Shown: positions 1-6,094 of the stretch, piece after piece
Layout: each line of letters opens with the position of its first letter
Numbering within the stretch: position 1 is the first letter of the stretch
Source of the DNA: Candidatus Latescibacterota bacterium
GTDB taxonomy: Bacteria; JAAXHH01; JABIQT01
Length of the DNA stretch: 6,094 nucleotides
Direction: 5' to 3'
Assembly: GCA_018667995.1 (NCBI GenBank)
Contig: JABIQT010001035.1
Location: 1-6,094, forward strand
Program-made: the position numbers and the translations under genes
Notes under the pieces: model-generated
The model's database searches: none
Told to the model about the DNA's origin: nothing
The model's input: the letters and a program-made list of their open reading frames with translations, nothing else

Positions 1-303
1 ATAGTCGTCTAAGTGCAACGTATCTCTTTGAGCTTCTACACTCCGGCTATTGTCAAAGAGGACGCCCCCATCCTGCCAGGATTGTCCCGCATCCATGGAA
101 CGGCGCAACCGAACATATCCGTTAGCCCATATACCGGTTTGACCGTGCCCTACATCATCCTGTGACTCATATGAGCACGGCGATTCAATGAATCCGGCCA
201 GCATCTCCTTTCCCCAGCGCCAAAGTCCCCCCTGTCTTGGCCAATGGCACACCAGGTTTTTATCACTCCGAATGATAACATGGTCGACGTCATGTACAGT
301 CAT
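1..303 (-). CDS. BNR/Asp-box (sialidase-like) protein, N-terminal fragment
   Basis: Partial gene: 101 codons are visible before the left window edge. The frame contains a textbook Asp-box, SMDAGQSW (residues 69-76, pattern SxDxGx[ST]W), the beta-hairpin motif of the sialidase/BNR beta-propeller fold. Before it lies a tryptophan-rich stretch (GGLWRWGKEMLAGF, 25-38) of the type found early in sialidase-family proteins of uncultured bacteria. No signal peptide is seen at this end. Start choice: ATG at 303, preceded by AGGA with an 8-nt spacer. An in-frame ATG at 342, with AGAAGG and a 9-nt spacer, would add 13 residues and is nearly as good. The active-site arginines and remaining blades lie outside the window, so true exo-sialidase activity cannot be claimed; it may be another glycosidase or a non-catalytic propeller. 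It lies downstream of, and in the same direction as, the M23 peptidase gene. Confidence 0.72.
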   Translation of the reverse strand, partial: MTVHDVDHVIIRSDKNLVCHWPRQGGLWRWGKEMLAGFIESPCSYESQDDVGHGQTGIWANGYVRLRRSMDAGQSWQDGGVLFDNSRSVEAQRDTLHLDDY

Positions 304-499
304 TGTCTTGGTCCTGTTTCGGGGGTATGATGGATTCTCCATTTGATTATACCTTCTGCTGGAAGCTCCAACTCGGGAGATCAAGAGGGCATCTATGCGA
401 CACTGGCTCTTTTCAAATGATGAAGTATAGCCCTCGATAGTCTCCTGGGACTGCGATGTTTTCCATGTTCATAATCCTCTTTCTATACGGTCGCGCCGC

Positions 500-1414
500 T
501 CAATCCACAATGGTGTCTTCTGGAAAGAAATGTACGGCGGGATCTACGAGCCTTCCATGCAAATGCACCTCATAGTGCAGGTGCTCGCCTGTTGCCCGTC
601 CTGTTTGACCTACAATGCCGATCTGCGAACCGCGTTGTACCTGTTGATCACGCCGTGTGAGTATTTCAGACAAGTGTCCGTAGCGGGTCCTGTAACCGTT
701 GTGATGATCGATATCGATGTATCGGCCGTAGCTCCGATCCCATCCTGTAACGACCACCACACCGTCAGCGGGGGCGCGGACAATTGTCCCTGGTTTGGCA
801 CCAAAATCTACGCCCTTATGCAGTCTTGGGCGTCCCGTGAATGGATCCTTTCTCATTCCGAAGGAGCTTGATTGATATCCTTCAAGTGGTTTCATAGTCG
901 GTATTCGCTGCCAGAATTTTCGGCTTGTGCCGGCTTTCGAGCCAATGCGCTGAAAACTGGCCGCACCAAGTTCCGTCTGGCGGATTAGAAGCTGTAGTTT
1001 CGACTTTAGCTGACTATAGGTATTGTCAGGTGTAGCATCCCGGTCGGAGGCGCTTAGGTCCGTCCTCGTTCCACCGATGCCTACCTGTCTGATGTCATCG
1101 GGTATTGATGGCATGCCCGTTGTAATCCGAAGCGCCTCTTCGCGGCGAACCATCTGGTTCATCCGAGAGTTGAACTGGTCGCCAATGCGTTCCAGTTCGT
1201 GAAGCTCCTCGGTTAAACGTGCATGTTGCCTTTCCAGCCTGGAAAGTTTACCTGTATCGAACAGAGCTGCAACGTACGTAGCCGAAATACCCCAAAGAAG
1301 GAGTACCGCGACGAATGCAAGAAGAACGCCGGCTATGAGAACCAGCGGTCCTCCTATGGCCCTCGAAGTGGCCAAGTGGGATGAAACCAGAACAAGAGAG
1401 AATCTTCTGGCCAT
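500..1414 (-). CDS. Membrane-anchored M23 family metallopeptidase
   Basis: Predicted zinc peptidase that cuts peptide cross-links in peptidoglycan (lysostaphin/MepM-like M23 fold), or a non-peptidase envelope regulator of that fold. 304 residues from the chosen start. A short basic N-terminus is followed by one membrane segment (about 20-45), so the rest should face the periplasm. A charged coiled coil follows (about 54-95, SRLERQHARLTEEL onward), then the linker motif IRQVGIGG (108-115), then the M23 domain (about 178-300). Metal ligands are intact: H199 and D203 in HKGVD, and H280 in HLH (278-280), with H247 in RYGH as the further active-site histidine. The frame stays open up to 1543, but ATG at 1414 is chosen because GAGGAG sits 6 nt upstream and the membrane segment then lies near the N-terminus. 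Length and layout are normal for bitopic M23 proteins with coiled coils. No convincing terminator follows the stop. Confidence 0.9.
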   Translation of the reverse strand: MARRFSLVLVSSHLATSRAIGGPLVLIAGVLLAFVAVLLLWGISATYVAALFDTGKLSRLERQHARLTEELHELERIGDQFNSRMNQMVRREEALRITTGMPSIPDDIRQVGIGGTRTDLSASDRDATPDNTYSQLKSKLQLLIRQTELGAASFQRIGSKAGTSRKFWQRIPTMKPLEGYQSSSFGMRKDPFTGRPRLHKGVDFGAKPGTIVRAPADGVVVVTGWDRSYGRYIDIDHHNGYRTRYGHLSEILTRRDQQVQRGSQIGIVGQTGRATGEHLHYEVHLHGRLVDPAVHFFPEDTIVD

Positions 1415-1420
1415 GATCTG

Positions 1421-1426
1421 CTCCTC
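1421..1426 (-). promoter_or_regulatory. Shine-Dalgarno of the M23 gene
   Basis: GAGGAG on the minus strand, 6 nt before the ATG at 1414. It decides the start in favour of the 304-residue protein over the 347-residue open frame beginning at 1543. Confidence 0.75.
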
Positions 1427-1934
1427 ATCTCGAACCATCCAAGCTGCAGTAGCCCCCACTAACTGCTTGCTGGCGACCCGAGTTTGGGCGTGACCAACGA
1501 TAAATATAGTAGATTTGCCAAAAGCCAATGTGATGCCGATCAAGTGAGGCAGTCACACGGGGTCTGATTACTACTCTGTATCTCTTAAGCACGAAGCCTA
1601 ACTGACACGTAAAACATGGTTTGCATTGTGAAATTAGATGCTGAAAAAAATCAAAGAAAACCGTCTTTCCTGGTATGAGCCCATCCATTGACACCCAATT
1701 GGGATCACGATATATTCGCATATGCCTACGGGGATCGGGGTGGGGCGAGGCCCTCAAAAGTGAGGCTCCCTAACATTCGCTTCTCCATCCCTCTGGCCGG
1801 TCATCCAGGCATCTTTAAATCCGGATGCGAATGGAGATGGCGTGTGATGCCCTGATGACGATAATTGATATCAGATTAGTTCTGGCAAGTTGTGCCACCA
1901 GGCCAACAAGTGATTCGCACGAATGCTAAACGAT

Positions 1935-1939
1935 TGGAG
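1935..1939 (+). promoter_or_regulatory. Shine-Dalgarno of the SDR gene
   Basis: TGGAG lies 9 nt before ATG 1949. It favours this start over an in-frame GTG at 1892, which has no good ribosome site and would add 19 residues unlike an SDR N-terminus. Confidence 0.6.
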
Positions 1940-1948
1940 ATTAGAGCG

Positions 1949-2653
1949 ATGGACAACGACAAAGTAGCCATAGTAACTGCGGCTGGAAAAGGTATGGGGG
2001 CGGCGATTGCCGAGGAGCTTTCTGCCAATGGGTATCGACTTGCGTTGATGTCACCGTCGGAGCAGTCTGTGGCATTGGCCGACAAACTTGGCGGCTTGGG
2101 TATGTCCGGATCGGTAACAGAATCGAACGATATTAAGGATCTGGTAAGTAAGACGATGGATCGCTACGGCAGAATCGATGCGGTGGTGAATCATACCGGT
2201 CATCCGCCCAAAGGAGCTCTGCTGGAGATCCCCGACGAGGATTGGCATACTGGGCTGGACCTGGTGATGCTGAATGTCGTGCGCATGGCACGTCTGGTAA
2301 CACCCATAATGCAGAAACAGGGCGGCGGAGCTATCGTGAACATCTCGACCTTTGCCGTATTCGAACCCGATCCCGTTTTTCCGGTTTCCGTAGCGATGCG
2401 TGCAGCTCTGGCTACTTACACGAAGCTCTATGCCGACACCTACGCATCAGACAACATTCGAATGAACAACTTACTGCCTGGGTTCATCAATTCTCTTCCT
2501 GAAAAAGAGGAGTGGAAGGCACGAATACCCATGGGGCGCTATGGTACCGTGGAAGAAATTGCCCGGACGACACGGTTTCTGCTGTCATCGGACGCAGGCT
2601 ATATTACGGGTCAAAATCTTCGCGTGGATGGTGGCATTACACGGTCGGTTTAG
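1949..2653 (+). CDS. SDR-family protein with substituted catalytic triad
   Basis: 234 residues, a normal length for a classical short-chain dehydrogenase/reductase (Rossmann-fold NAD(P)-binding cytoplasmic enzyme). The coenzyme-binding glycine motif is present near the N-terminus as TAAGKGMG (10-17). The usual NNAG becomes NHTG (81-84), and the structural/catalytic Asn is kept (N109). The C-terminal segment ITGQNLRVDGGI is typical of classical SDRs. The active site is not: aligning RAAL (151-154) with the usual K-A-A-L puts Ser147 where the catalytic Tyr should be and Arg151 where Lys should be, and Thr134, 13 residues before Ser147, where the catalytic Ser should be. This looks like a conserved SDR subgroup (SxxxR, then MNNLLPGFI) that I recall from other bacteria; its reaction is not known to me. 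It may bind nucleotide without ordinary alcohol dehydrogenation. It is the only plus-strand gene, and its 3' end overlaps the EEP gene. Confidence 0.88.
   Translation: MDNDKVAIVTAAGKGMGAAIAEELSANGYRLALMSPSEQSVALADKLGGLGMSGSVTESNDIKDLVSKTMDRYGRIDAVVNHTGHPPKGALLEIPDEDWHTGLDLVMLNVVRMARLVTPIMQKQGGGAIVNISTFAVFEPDPVFPVSVAMRAALATYTKLYADTYASDNIRMNNLLPGFINSLPEKEEWKARIPMGRYGTVEEIARTTRFLLSSDAGYITGQNLRVDGGITRSV
2637..2653. other. 17-bp tail-to-tail coding overlap
   Basis: The SDR stop (TAG 2651-2653, plus) lies beyond the EEP stop (TAA, read from 2639 to 2637 on the minus strand), so the last codons of the two convergent genes share 17 bp. There is no room for a terminator between them, so transcripts from each side must run into the opposite gene. 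Confidence 0.9.
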
Positions 2654-3833
2654 TATCCGAAGGAACCACATCGACCAAGATGGCATCGTGATCGGAGAGG
2701 GGACCGCTATCGTCTTTGAGATCACCAATCACGGCTGCCGAACTGTCGATGTTACTGACGCCACGACCGGTGAACCAGTCGAGCTTGAAAGAGCACAGTC
2801 CACTGCTATGGCGTAATGACCACGTGACCCACGGATAACACCAGGTGGGCACCCATTCCCCCGCATTGCTATTCATTGCCTCGTTGAGTACGTCATAGTG
2901 TAGTGTACATCCACCGGCTACGTTGAAATGCTGATACTCGTATCCCCGACCTTCGAGCATCCGAAATAACGGCCGTTCGAACCACCTTTCTGGATAAGGG
3001 TAGTGGTTATCCATGACATGACGGACGCCCATCAGAGCTCGGCGCCAGAAGCCCAATATGGCATACCAGGATTTGGAGCAATCGTAGGTGGATGTATTCC
3101 AGTCCCCACCAAGCAAAGTCGGGCAATCCGGCAATTCTTCCAGGTAATCGAGTAGACAGCCTAGCTGATTCCGGCGTTTCGCCTGGGAAGAATGTGCGTC
3201 GAGATGAACGGCCGCGACACGTAGATTGCCCAGAGGATGTTCGACGGTTGCAATAGGAATCCTCTGGGATCCTATCCGTTTCTCACGTCCTGCCATCTTA
3301 TCAATAGAGTTGGGTAGGTCTACGGATAGCGGCTCCCGAAGTGGATGTCGGGAGAATATCCCATTTCCATGCAGAGAATGGGTATTCGATCCGTTCACAT
3401 CGTATTCTTTACCGGAGCCTTTGCTAAGGTTGATGTATGAAGGGGTGAATACGTAGTTGAGGTTCAGGGCTTCCGCAATGGACCTGGCCACTGAGTGGTT
3501 ACCACTTCTGGCCATACCGTGGTCGAGTTCAGTGAGCAGGAAGACATCACTGGGACTTATTTGCGGATGATTCTGGAGAACATCGATGATCCCATTCAGC
3601 TTGATTCCACGCTCGATATTCCAGGCAGTGACGCGGATCTTCTGCTCATCATGAGCTGTAGGATCGCGGGCAAGATTTTCGACGACGACACTCTGTAGCA
3701 CCTCTGTGATCGCGGGCAGAAGACGCTGGTAAAGCTCCGATTGCTGAAGTTCCTTCGTCGAGCTTGCCTGCCGGAGTATCTCGAAATGCTTGTTGAGATC
3801 GTGCGCCAGGCGCTCCGGTGAATTGATCGACAT
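2637..3833 (-). CDS. Endonuclease/exonuclease/phosphatase (EEP) family protein
   Basis: 398-residue metal-dependent phosphoesterase of the DNase I/AP-endonuclease/sphingomyelinase fold. The core motifs occur in order: WNIERG with N72, LLTELD with E102 (metal ligand), GNGIFSRHPL at about 156-165, VHLDAHSS with H210, GGDWNT with D244 and N246, KLDW with D352, and SDHD with S380-D381-H382 as the catalytic end motif. All expected active-site residues are present, so it should be active; the phosphodiester or phosphomonoester substrate cannot be told. About 65 helical residues precede the domain, and an aromatic-rich insertion of about 100 residues separates GDWN from the final LDW, making it longer than minimal EEP proteins. 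No signal peptide is seen. ATG at 3833 is chosen; the only earlier option is TTG at 3845, with no usable ribosome site. Its stop lies inside the convergent SDR gene. Confidence 0.88.
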   Translation of the reverse strand: MSINSPERLAHDLNKHFEILRQASSTKELQQSELYQRLLPAITEVLQSVVVENLARDPTAHDEQKIRVTAWNIERGIKLNGIIDVLQNHPQISPSDVFLLTELDHGMARSGNHSVARSIAEALNLNYVFTPSYINLSKGSGKEYDVNGSNTHSLHGNGIFSRHPLREPLSVDLPNSIDKMAGREKRIGSQRIPIATVEHPLGNLRVAAVHLDAHSSQAKRRNQLGCLLDYLEELPDCPTLLGGDWNTSTYDCSKSWYAILGFWRRALMGVRHVMDNHYPYPERWFERPLFRMLEGRGYEYQHFNVAGGCTLHYDVLNEAMNSNAGEWVPTWCYPWVTWSLRHSSGLCSFKLDWFTGRGVSNIDSSAAVIGDLKDDSGPLSDHDAILVDVVPSDTKPTV

Positions 3834-3967
3834 GGTAGCTCGCAAGCCTATTTGGCAACATCAGGTTCAAATCGAACTGCCGCATGATCTGGGTGTCCAT
3901 GCGTGGAATCGTGACTGGTTATCAGACGCGAGCTAAAGAATCGTATGGTTCTGACCGATATTGTTTC
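3834..3967 (-). other. Gap between PhyH and EEP genes
   Basis: A 134-bp gap with no gene. A 7-bp inverted repeat (GACCGAT 3953-3959 and ATCGGTC 3987-3993) straddles the PhyH stop. The arms are 27 bp apart and no T-run follows, so it is not a clear terminator. I see no convincing promoter before the EEP start, and read-through from the operon is possible. Confidence 0.4.
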
Positions 3968-4747
3968 CTATATCTTCATCCGTAACATCGGTCGCTCAAA
4001 TCCTACTTCTAAGTGCTCTTCTTTTCTCAAATTCCTGGTTCCGGGTGTCATATAATGGATCGCGAATGCCCGGCGTTGCCGATCGGTATTATTGGGCTGG
4101 GTGTAGTGCATGGTCTGGCAATGATGGATCATAACGCCCCCTGCAGGCAGATCGATGACTGCAGTGTCTTGTCCGGTTGCCTGGTCACGGACGTCAAGCA
4201 ACGGACCTCCTTCGCCCGTGCGAGTATGGTCCAGCGCCTTCAGGTGGGAACCGGGAATCAGCTGCATCGCACCATTGTCAATAGTGACATCATCCAGGGT
4301 CATCCAGCAGGACACCAGATTAGGAGGCGTGCACTGCCAGTAAGCATTGTCCTGGTGCCAGAATATCTCGCCACCCGTGTGGGCAGGCTTGTACAGGGCC
4401 TGGTCATGAAATAACTGGATATTCGGGCCAATGAGACATTCAATCATGTCGAGAAGTGGCTCATGGAAAATCAACCGGCGGAAATGGATGTTACGCTCAC
4501 ACATCTGCATGATTTGCAGCATCTGGGTGGGGGCATTGTTCTTCTTGTCCACGTCGTCGGTATCCTCAATGGCCAGATTGCGGAAACCACCGCTTTTCCT
4601 GGCTACCTCGAATTCCCGATCATATTCCGTTCGAAGGCACTCAATCAAGCCATCGTCGAGGAATTTACCGATGACCAGGTATCCCCTTTCGTGAAAAGAC
4701 GCGATCTGTTCAGACGATAATCCAGTTTTCTCTTCCGACTCGCTCAT
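3968..4747 (-). CDS. Phytanoyl-CoA dioxygenase (PhyH) family protein
   Basis: 259-residue predicted non-heme Fe(II)/2-oxoglutarate-dependent dioxygenase, which would hydroxylate an unknown small substrate in the cytoplasm. The N-terminus (EQIASFHERGYLVIGKFLDD, 13-32) is typical of the family. The iron-binding facial triad is complete: H131 and D133 in WHQDNAYW, and the distal H214. R225, 11 residues after H214 in the pattern H-x4-N-x5-R, should bind the 2-oxoglutarate carboxylate. The family-like DNGAMQLIPGSH lies at 157-168. Length is normal. The start is ATG 4747, with CGGAG 9 nt upstream inside the preceding gene. Start and preceding stop overlap as ATGA, so translation is probably coupled to the toroid protein. 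Bacterial PhyH proteins act on many substrates, so a role in phytanic acid breakdown should not be assumed. Confidence 0.93.
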   Translation of the reverse strand: MSESEEKTGLSSEQIASFHERGYLVIGKFLDDGLIECLRTEYDREFEVARKSGGFRNLAIEDTDDVDKKNNAPTQMLQIMQMCERNIHFRRLIFHEPLLDMIECLIGPNIQLFHDQALYKPAHTGGEIFWHQDNAYWQCTPPNLVSCWMTLDDVTIDNGAMQLIPGSHLKALDHTRTGEGGPLLDVRDQATGQDTAVIDLPAGGVMIHHCQTMHYTQPNNTDRQRRAFAIHYMTPGTRNLRKEEHLEVGFERPMLRMKI

Positions 4748-5778
4748 GATTCTGTACTCCGAGGCAATGACATATTCCCGATGATGTGTGTGAGGTGCAT
4801 GACAAATTCAGCCGTGATTTCGATATTGTCGGCCTCCGTAGGAACTGGGTTCCAATAATGGGTATTCTCCCAGTGTCCGTCTGCGTACTGGAGGCGCACA
4901 AACCAGTCTCCCAGCCTCCTGGTCCAATGGTAGTAAGCTCTTTCTCGCGTGATGGCGTAAAGAAGGCCGGAGCCCCATCCTGATTTGCAGAGCTGCATAG
5001 ATCGGAACTGGCAGGAATCCGTGGTCATCGAAAATTCCTGATAAGACCGTGCCAGTTCGAGCCAGCATGCGTCGCCCGTAGCCAGATGTAACTTTGAGAG
5101 AAAGGCCGCTGCTATGCCGCCATTAAAATGATGCTGCCAGGAATCGTCTTTTCGGGTGATGTAGAGCGCCTGTTGATTGCCGGGAATGTCTGATATCAGT
5201 CCAGAAGCTCTACTGAAAACGTGGTGCAGTTTCTGCTCGACATCGGGCTGTAGATCCCAGATGTTCTGCATCCAAAGCCCCGCTTTTTCCGCCTCAGCAA
5301 GACGCCCGAGGGCAATGCAGGTCATGCCAAACTGAGCAGTTGGGAACAACTCCTGTTCACCGGTTTCAGATGCGTTGGAGAGTGTATTGTACACGCCCCC
5401 GGACTCCGGATCCTGCCAGTCCATCAATGAATCGGTGCCCGGATAGACCACGTCATAGCGACCAAGCATTTGCGCGCCTACCAGAAGACAGGCCAGTGGA
5501 TAGGATCCGTATCGCTCTTCGAACACCCCTTGCGGCGAGACACCCTCGAAAGAGCCAGCCGGGGTAAACATGTGGGCTTTTATCCAATCGAGACAGGCAT
5601 GTGCAGCCGCAGTTTCGCCTGTCAATGCGAGTGTCCAGGGAAGTCTGTAGTAATATAGGCGGTCCTCAGTTGGCCCCGCGGCCCCGTTTTCATCTATCCG
5701 GTCAAGGAGCCAGTTGATTCCGCGTCGACAAGAGGCTTGGTACTGGTGCAATCCTCTTTTTGCGCTATCTCGTGACAT
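4744..5778 (-). CDS. Alpha/alpha-toroid protein with degenerate QW-type repeats
   Basis: 344 residues, no family named with certainty. Helical, rich in W and Y, with no signal peptide. The C-terminal part contains QYADGHW (297-303), an exact match to the QxxxGxW core of the QW motif of squalene cyclases and prenyltransferases, preceded by an aromatic helix. Related degenerate units are WLLDRIDENGAAG (23-35), WIKAHMFTPAGSF (65-77) and WQDPESGGVY (121-130), roughly one per helical hairpin. This supports a six-hairpin (alpha/alpha)-toroid such as terpenoid cyclases, glycosidases or polysaccharide lyases share. I see no DxDD cyclase acid motif, and the protein is about half the length of a squalene-hopene cyclase, so a true cyclase is unlikely; a glycan-acting or sugar-modifying enzyme is an alternative. 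The gene starts 5 nt after the creatininase-like stop (only GGA, 9 nt upstream, as a ribosome site) and overlaps PhyH by 4 nt. Confidence 0.8.
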   Translation of the reverse strand: MSRDSAKRGLHQYQASCRRGINWLLDRIDENGAAGPTEDRLYYYRLPWTLALTGETAAAHACLDWIKAHMFTPAGSFEGVSPQGVFEERYGSYPLACLLVGAQMLGRYDVVYPGTDSLMDWQDPESGGVYNTLSNASETGEQELFPTAQFGMTCIALGRLAEAEKAGLWMQNIWDLQPDVEQKLHHVFSRASGLISDIPGNQQALYITRKDDSWQHHFNGGIAAAFLSKLHLATGDACWLELARSYQEFSMTTDSCQFRSMQLCKSGWGSGLLYAITRERAYYHWTRRLGDWFVRLQYADGHWENTHYWNPVPTEADNIEITAEFVMHLTHIIGNMSLPRSTES

Positions 5779-5783
5779 AGGTT

Positions 5784-6094
5784 TTAGTCCGTGGGATATG
5801 ACAGATCCATGGTCGGTGGCGGGTCCTGGTGAGTCTTCCGGTCAGGTATCTGGAGTGACTTGTAGTGTTCGAGAAAATTGGATAGTTGATTTGAGGCCTC
5901 TCCTAATGCCATTTCTCCCTTAGCCTCGGTGCCCTTGTCAGCCTCACCGAAGGTGCCACTATCGGAGCCCTGACTCGTCCAACCGATCATTCCGATTGGG
6001 CCGCTTTCGAAGAGGTCCACCCAGGTATACTTGTTGGAGGGTCTCACATTCTTGTCCACAAGATCCTCCCGGACGCTTTCGCGATCGAGGTAAA
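5784..6094 (-). CDS. Creatininase-like protein, C-terminal fragment
   Basis: The frame is open to the right window edge, giving the last 103 codons of a longer gene. The segment SGPIGMIGWTSQGSDSGTFG followed by EADKGTEAKGEM resembles the C-terminal end of creatininase-family amidohydrolases, where a glycine-rich 'G-x-x-G-D-P' loop leads into 'A-T-x-E-K-G' and a final helix (here ASNQLSNFLEHYKSL). The metal ligands of the family lie upstream, outside the window, so the assignment rests on the tail alone. The last 20 or so residues are proline-rich and acidic. A GTG at 6059 with GGGAGG 5 nt upstream could start a separate 91-residue protein, but the frame reads naturally through it (LDRESVREDLVDKNV), so a longer gene is favoured. 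The stop is 5 bp before the toroid gene, indicating one operon. Family members hydrolyse cyclic amides or act in cofactor-peptide maturation; the substrate here is unknown. Confidence 0.6.
   Translation of the reverse strand, partial: YLDRESVREDLVDKNVRPSNKYTWVDLFESGPIGMIGWTSQGSDSGTFGEADKGTEAKGEMALGEASNQLSNFLEHYKSLQIPDRKTHQDPPPTMDLSYPTD

Larger units (their letters stand above)
1415..1948. other. Gene-free region between divergent genes
   Basis: About 530 bases separate the divergently read M23 and SDR genes, so promoters for both should lie here. Minus-strand open frames crossing it (up to 1543 and up to 1757) have no recognisable protein and no good ribosome site. An AT-rich patch on the minus strand reads TATATTTA (1501-1508), with TTGG 16 nt upstream (1525-1528). 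It could be the -10 part of a promoter for the M23 gene, but the spacing and -35 match are poor. On the plus strand, GATAAT (1859-1864) and the 8-bp palindrome TGATATCA (1866-1873) lie about 80 bases before the SDR start and could hold promoter or operator elements; no good -35 partner is seen. A weak hairpin (CCTCA-AAAG-TGAGG near 1752-1766) has no T-run. No tRNA, repeat array or mobile element was found. Confidence 0.6.

Noticed and set aside
530-871. 113-codon plus-strand frame inside the M23 gene
   Set aside because: It lies antisense to the conserved catalytic domain of the M23 peptidase and has no family features.
1425-1757. 110-codon open frame on the minus strand upstream of the M23 gene
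   Set aside because: It begins at TTG without a ribosome site, runs into the M23 leader region in another frame, has an odd composition (many H, R, Y, W, C) and matches no family I recognise.
1752-1766. Possible terminator hairpin CCTCA-AAAG-TGAGG
   Set aside because: The stem is only 5 bp with a mismatch beyond it, there is no T-run, and it does not follow the end of any gene.
1809-1828. GCATC...GATGC inverted repeat before the SDR gene
   Set aside because: Five-base arms with a 10-base loop are expected by chance; there is no sign of an operator or RNA structure.
3649-3900. 83-codon minus-strand frame covering the EEP start
   Set aside because: It is a different frame of the same DNA as the EEP N-terminus; the EEP frame carries the recognisable domain and there is no sign of a frameshift joining them.
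3953-3993. GACCGAT/ATCGGTC inverted repeat at the end of PhyH as a terminator
   Set aside because: The 27-base spacing is too long for an intrinsic terminator and no T-run follows on the minus strand.
4013-4414. Plus-strand frames antisense to PhyH and the toroid gene
   Set aside because: They mirror strongly conserved coding sequence on the other strand and show no protein features of their own.

Overview
The window looks like a piece of chromosome from an uncultured, free-living bacterium of roughly 50% GC, read by eye. The M23 peptidase carries an 'IRQVGIGG' segment between its coiled coil and catalytic domain, a pattern I associate with membrane-anchored M23 proteins of the Fibrobacteres-Chlorobi-Bacteroidetes group and Gemmatimonadota. 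A BNR/Asp-box protein, a PhyH dioxygenase and a creatininase-like protein close together recall Latescibacterota- or Poribacteria-type genomes. This placement is an inference with low confidence. I saw no RNA genes, insertion sequences, CRISPR repeats or phage genes.

Layout, left to right. Six of the seven genes lie on the minus strand. 1-303 is the N-terminal part of a BNR/Asp-box (sialidase-like) protein cut by the window edge. 500-1414 is a bitopic M23 metallopeptidase. 1415-1948 is a gene-free region separating it from the only plus-strand gene, a short-chain dehydrogenase/reductase homologue (1949-2653). That gene runs tail-to-tail into an endonuclease/exonuclease/phosphatase (EEP) family protein (2637-3833, minus), and their coding ends overlap by 17 bp. 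After a 134-bp gap comes a compact minus-strand operon: a creatininase-like C-terminus (5784-6094, cut by the right edge), then after 5 bp a 344-residue alpha/alpha-toroid protein with degenerate QW-type repeats (4744-5778), then with a 4-bp ATGA overlap a PhyH-family 2-oxoglutarate dioxygenase (3968-4747).

How they may work together. The creatininase-like, toroid and PhyH genes are almost certainly co-transcribed, and the last two are probably translationally coupled, so a shared small-molecule or glycan/lipid catabolic role is plausible; the substrate cannot be read from sequence. The EEP gene may be read through from the same operon or have its own promoter in the 134-bp gap. The M23 and BNR proteins are co-directional and could act on cell-envelope or extracellular glycans, but nothing ties them to the operon. 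The most unusual single gene is the SDR, whose Ser-Tyr-Lys catalytic triad reads Thr-Ser-Arg.
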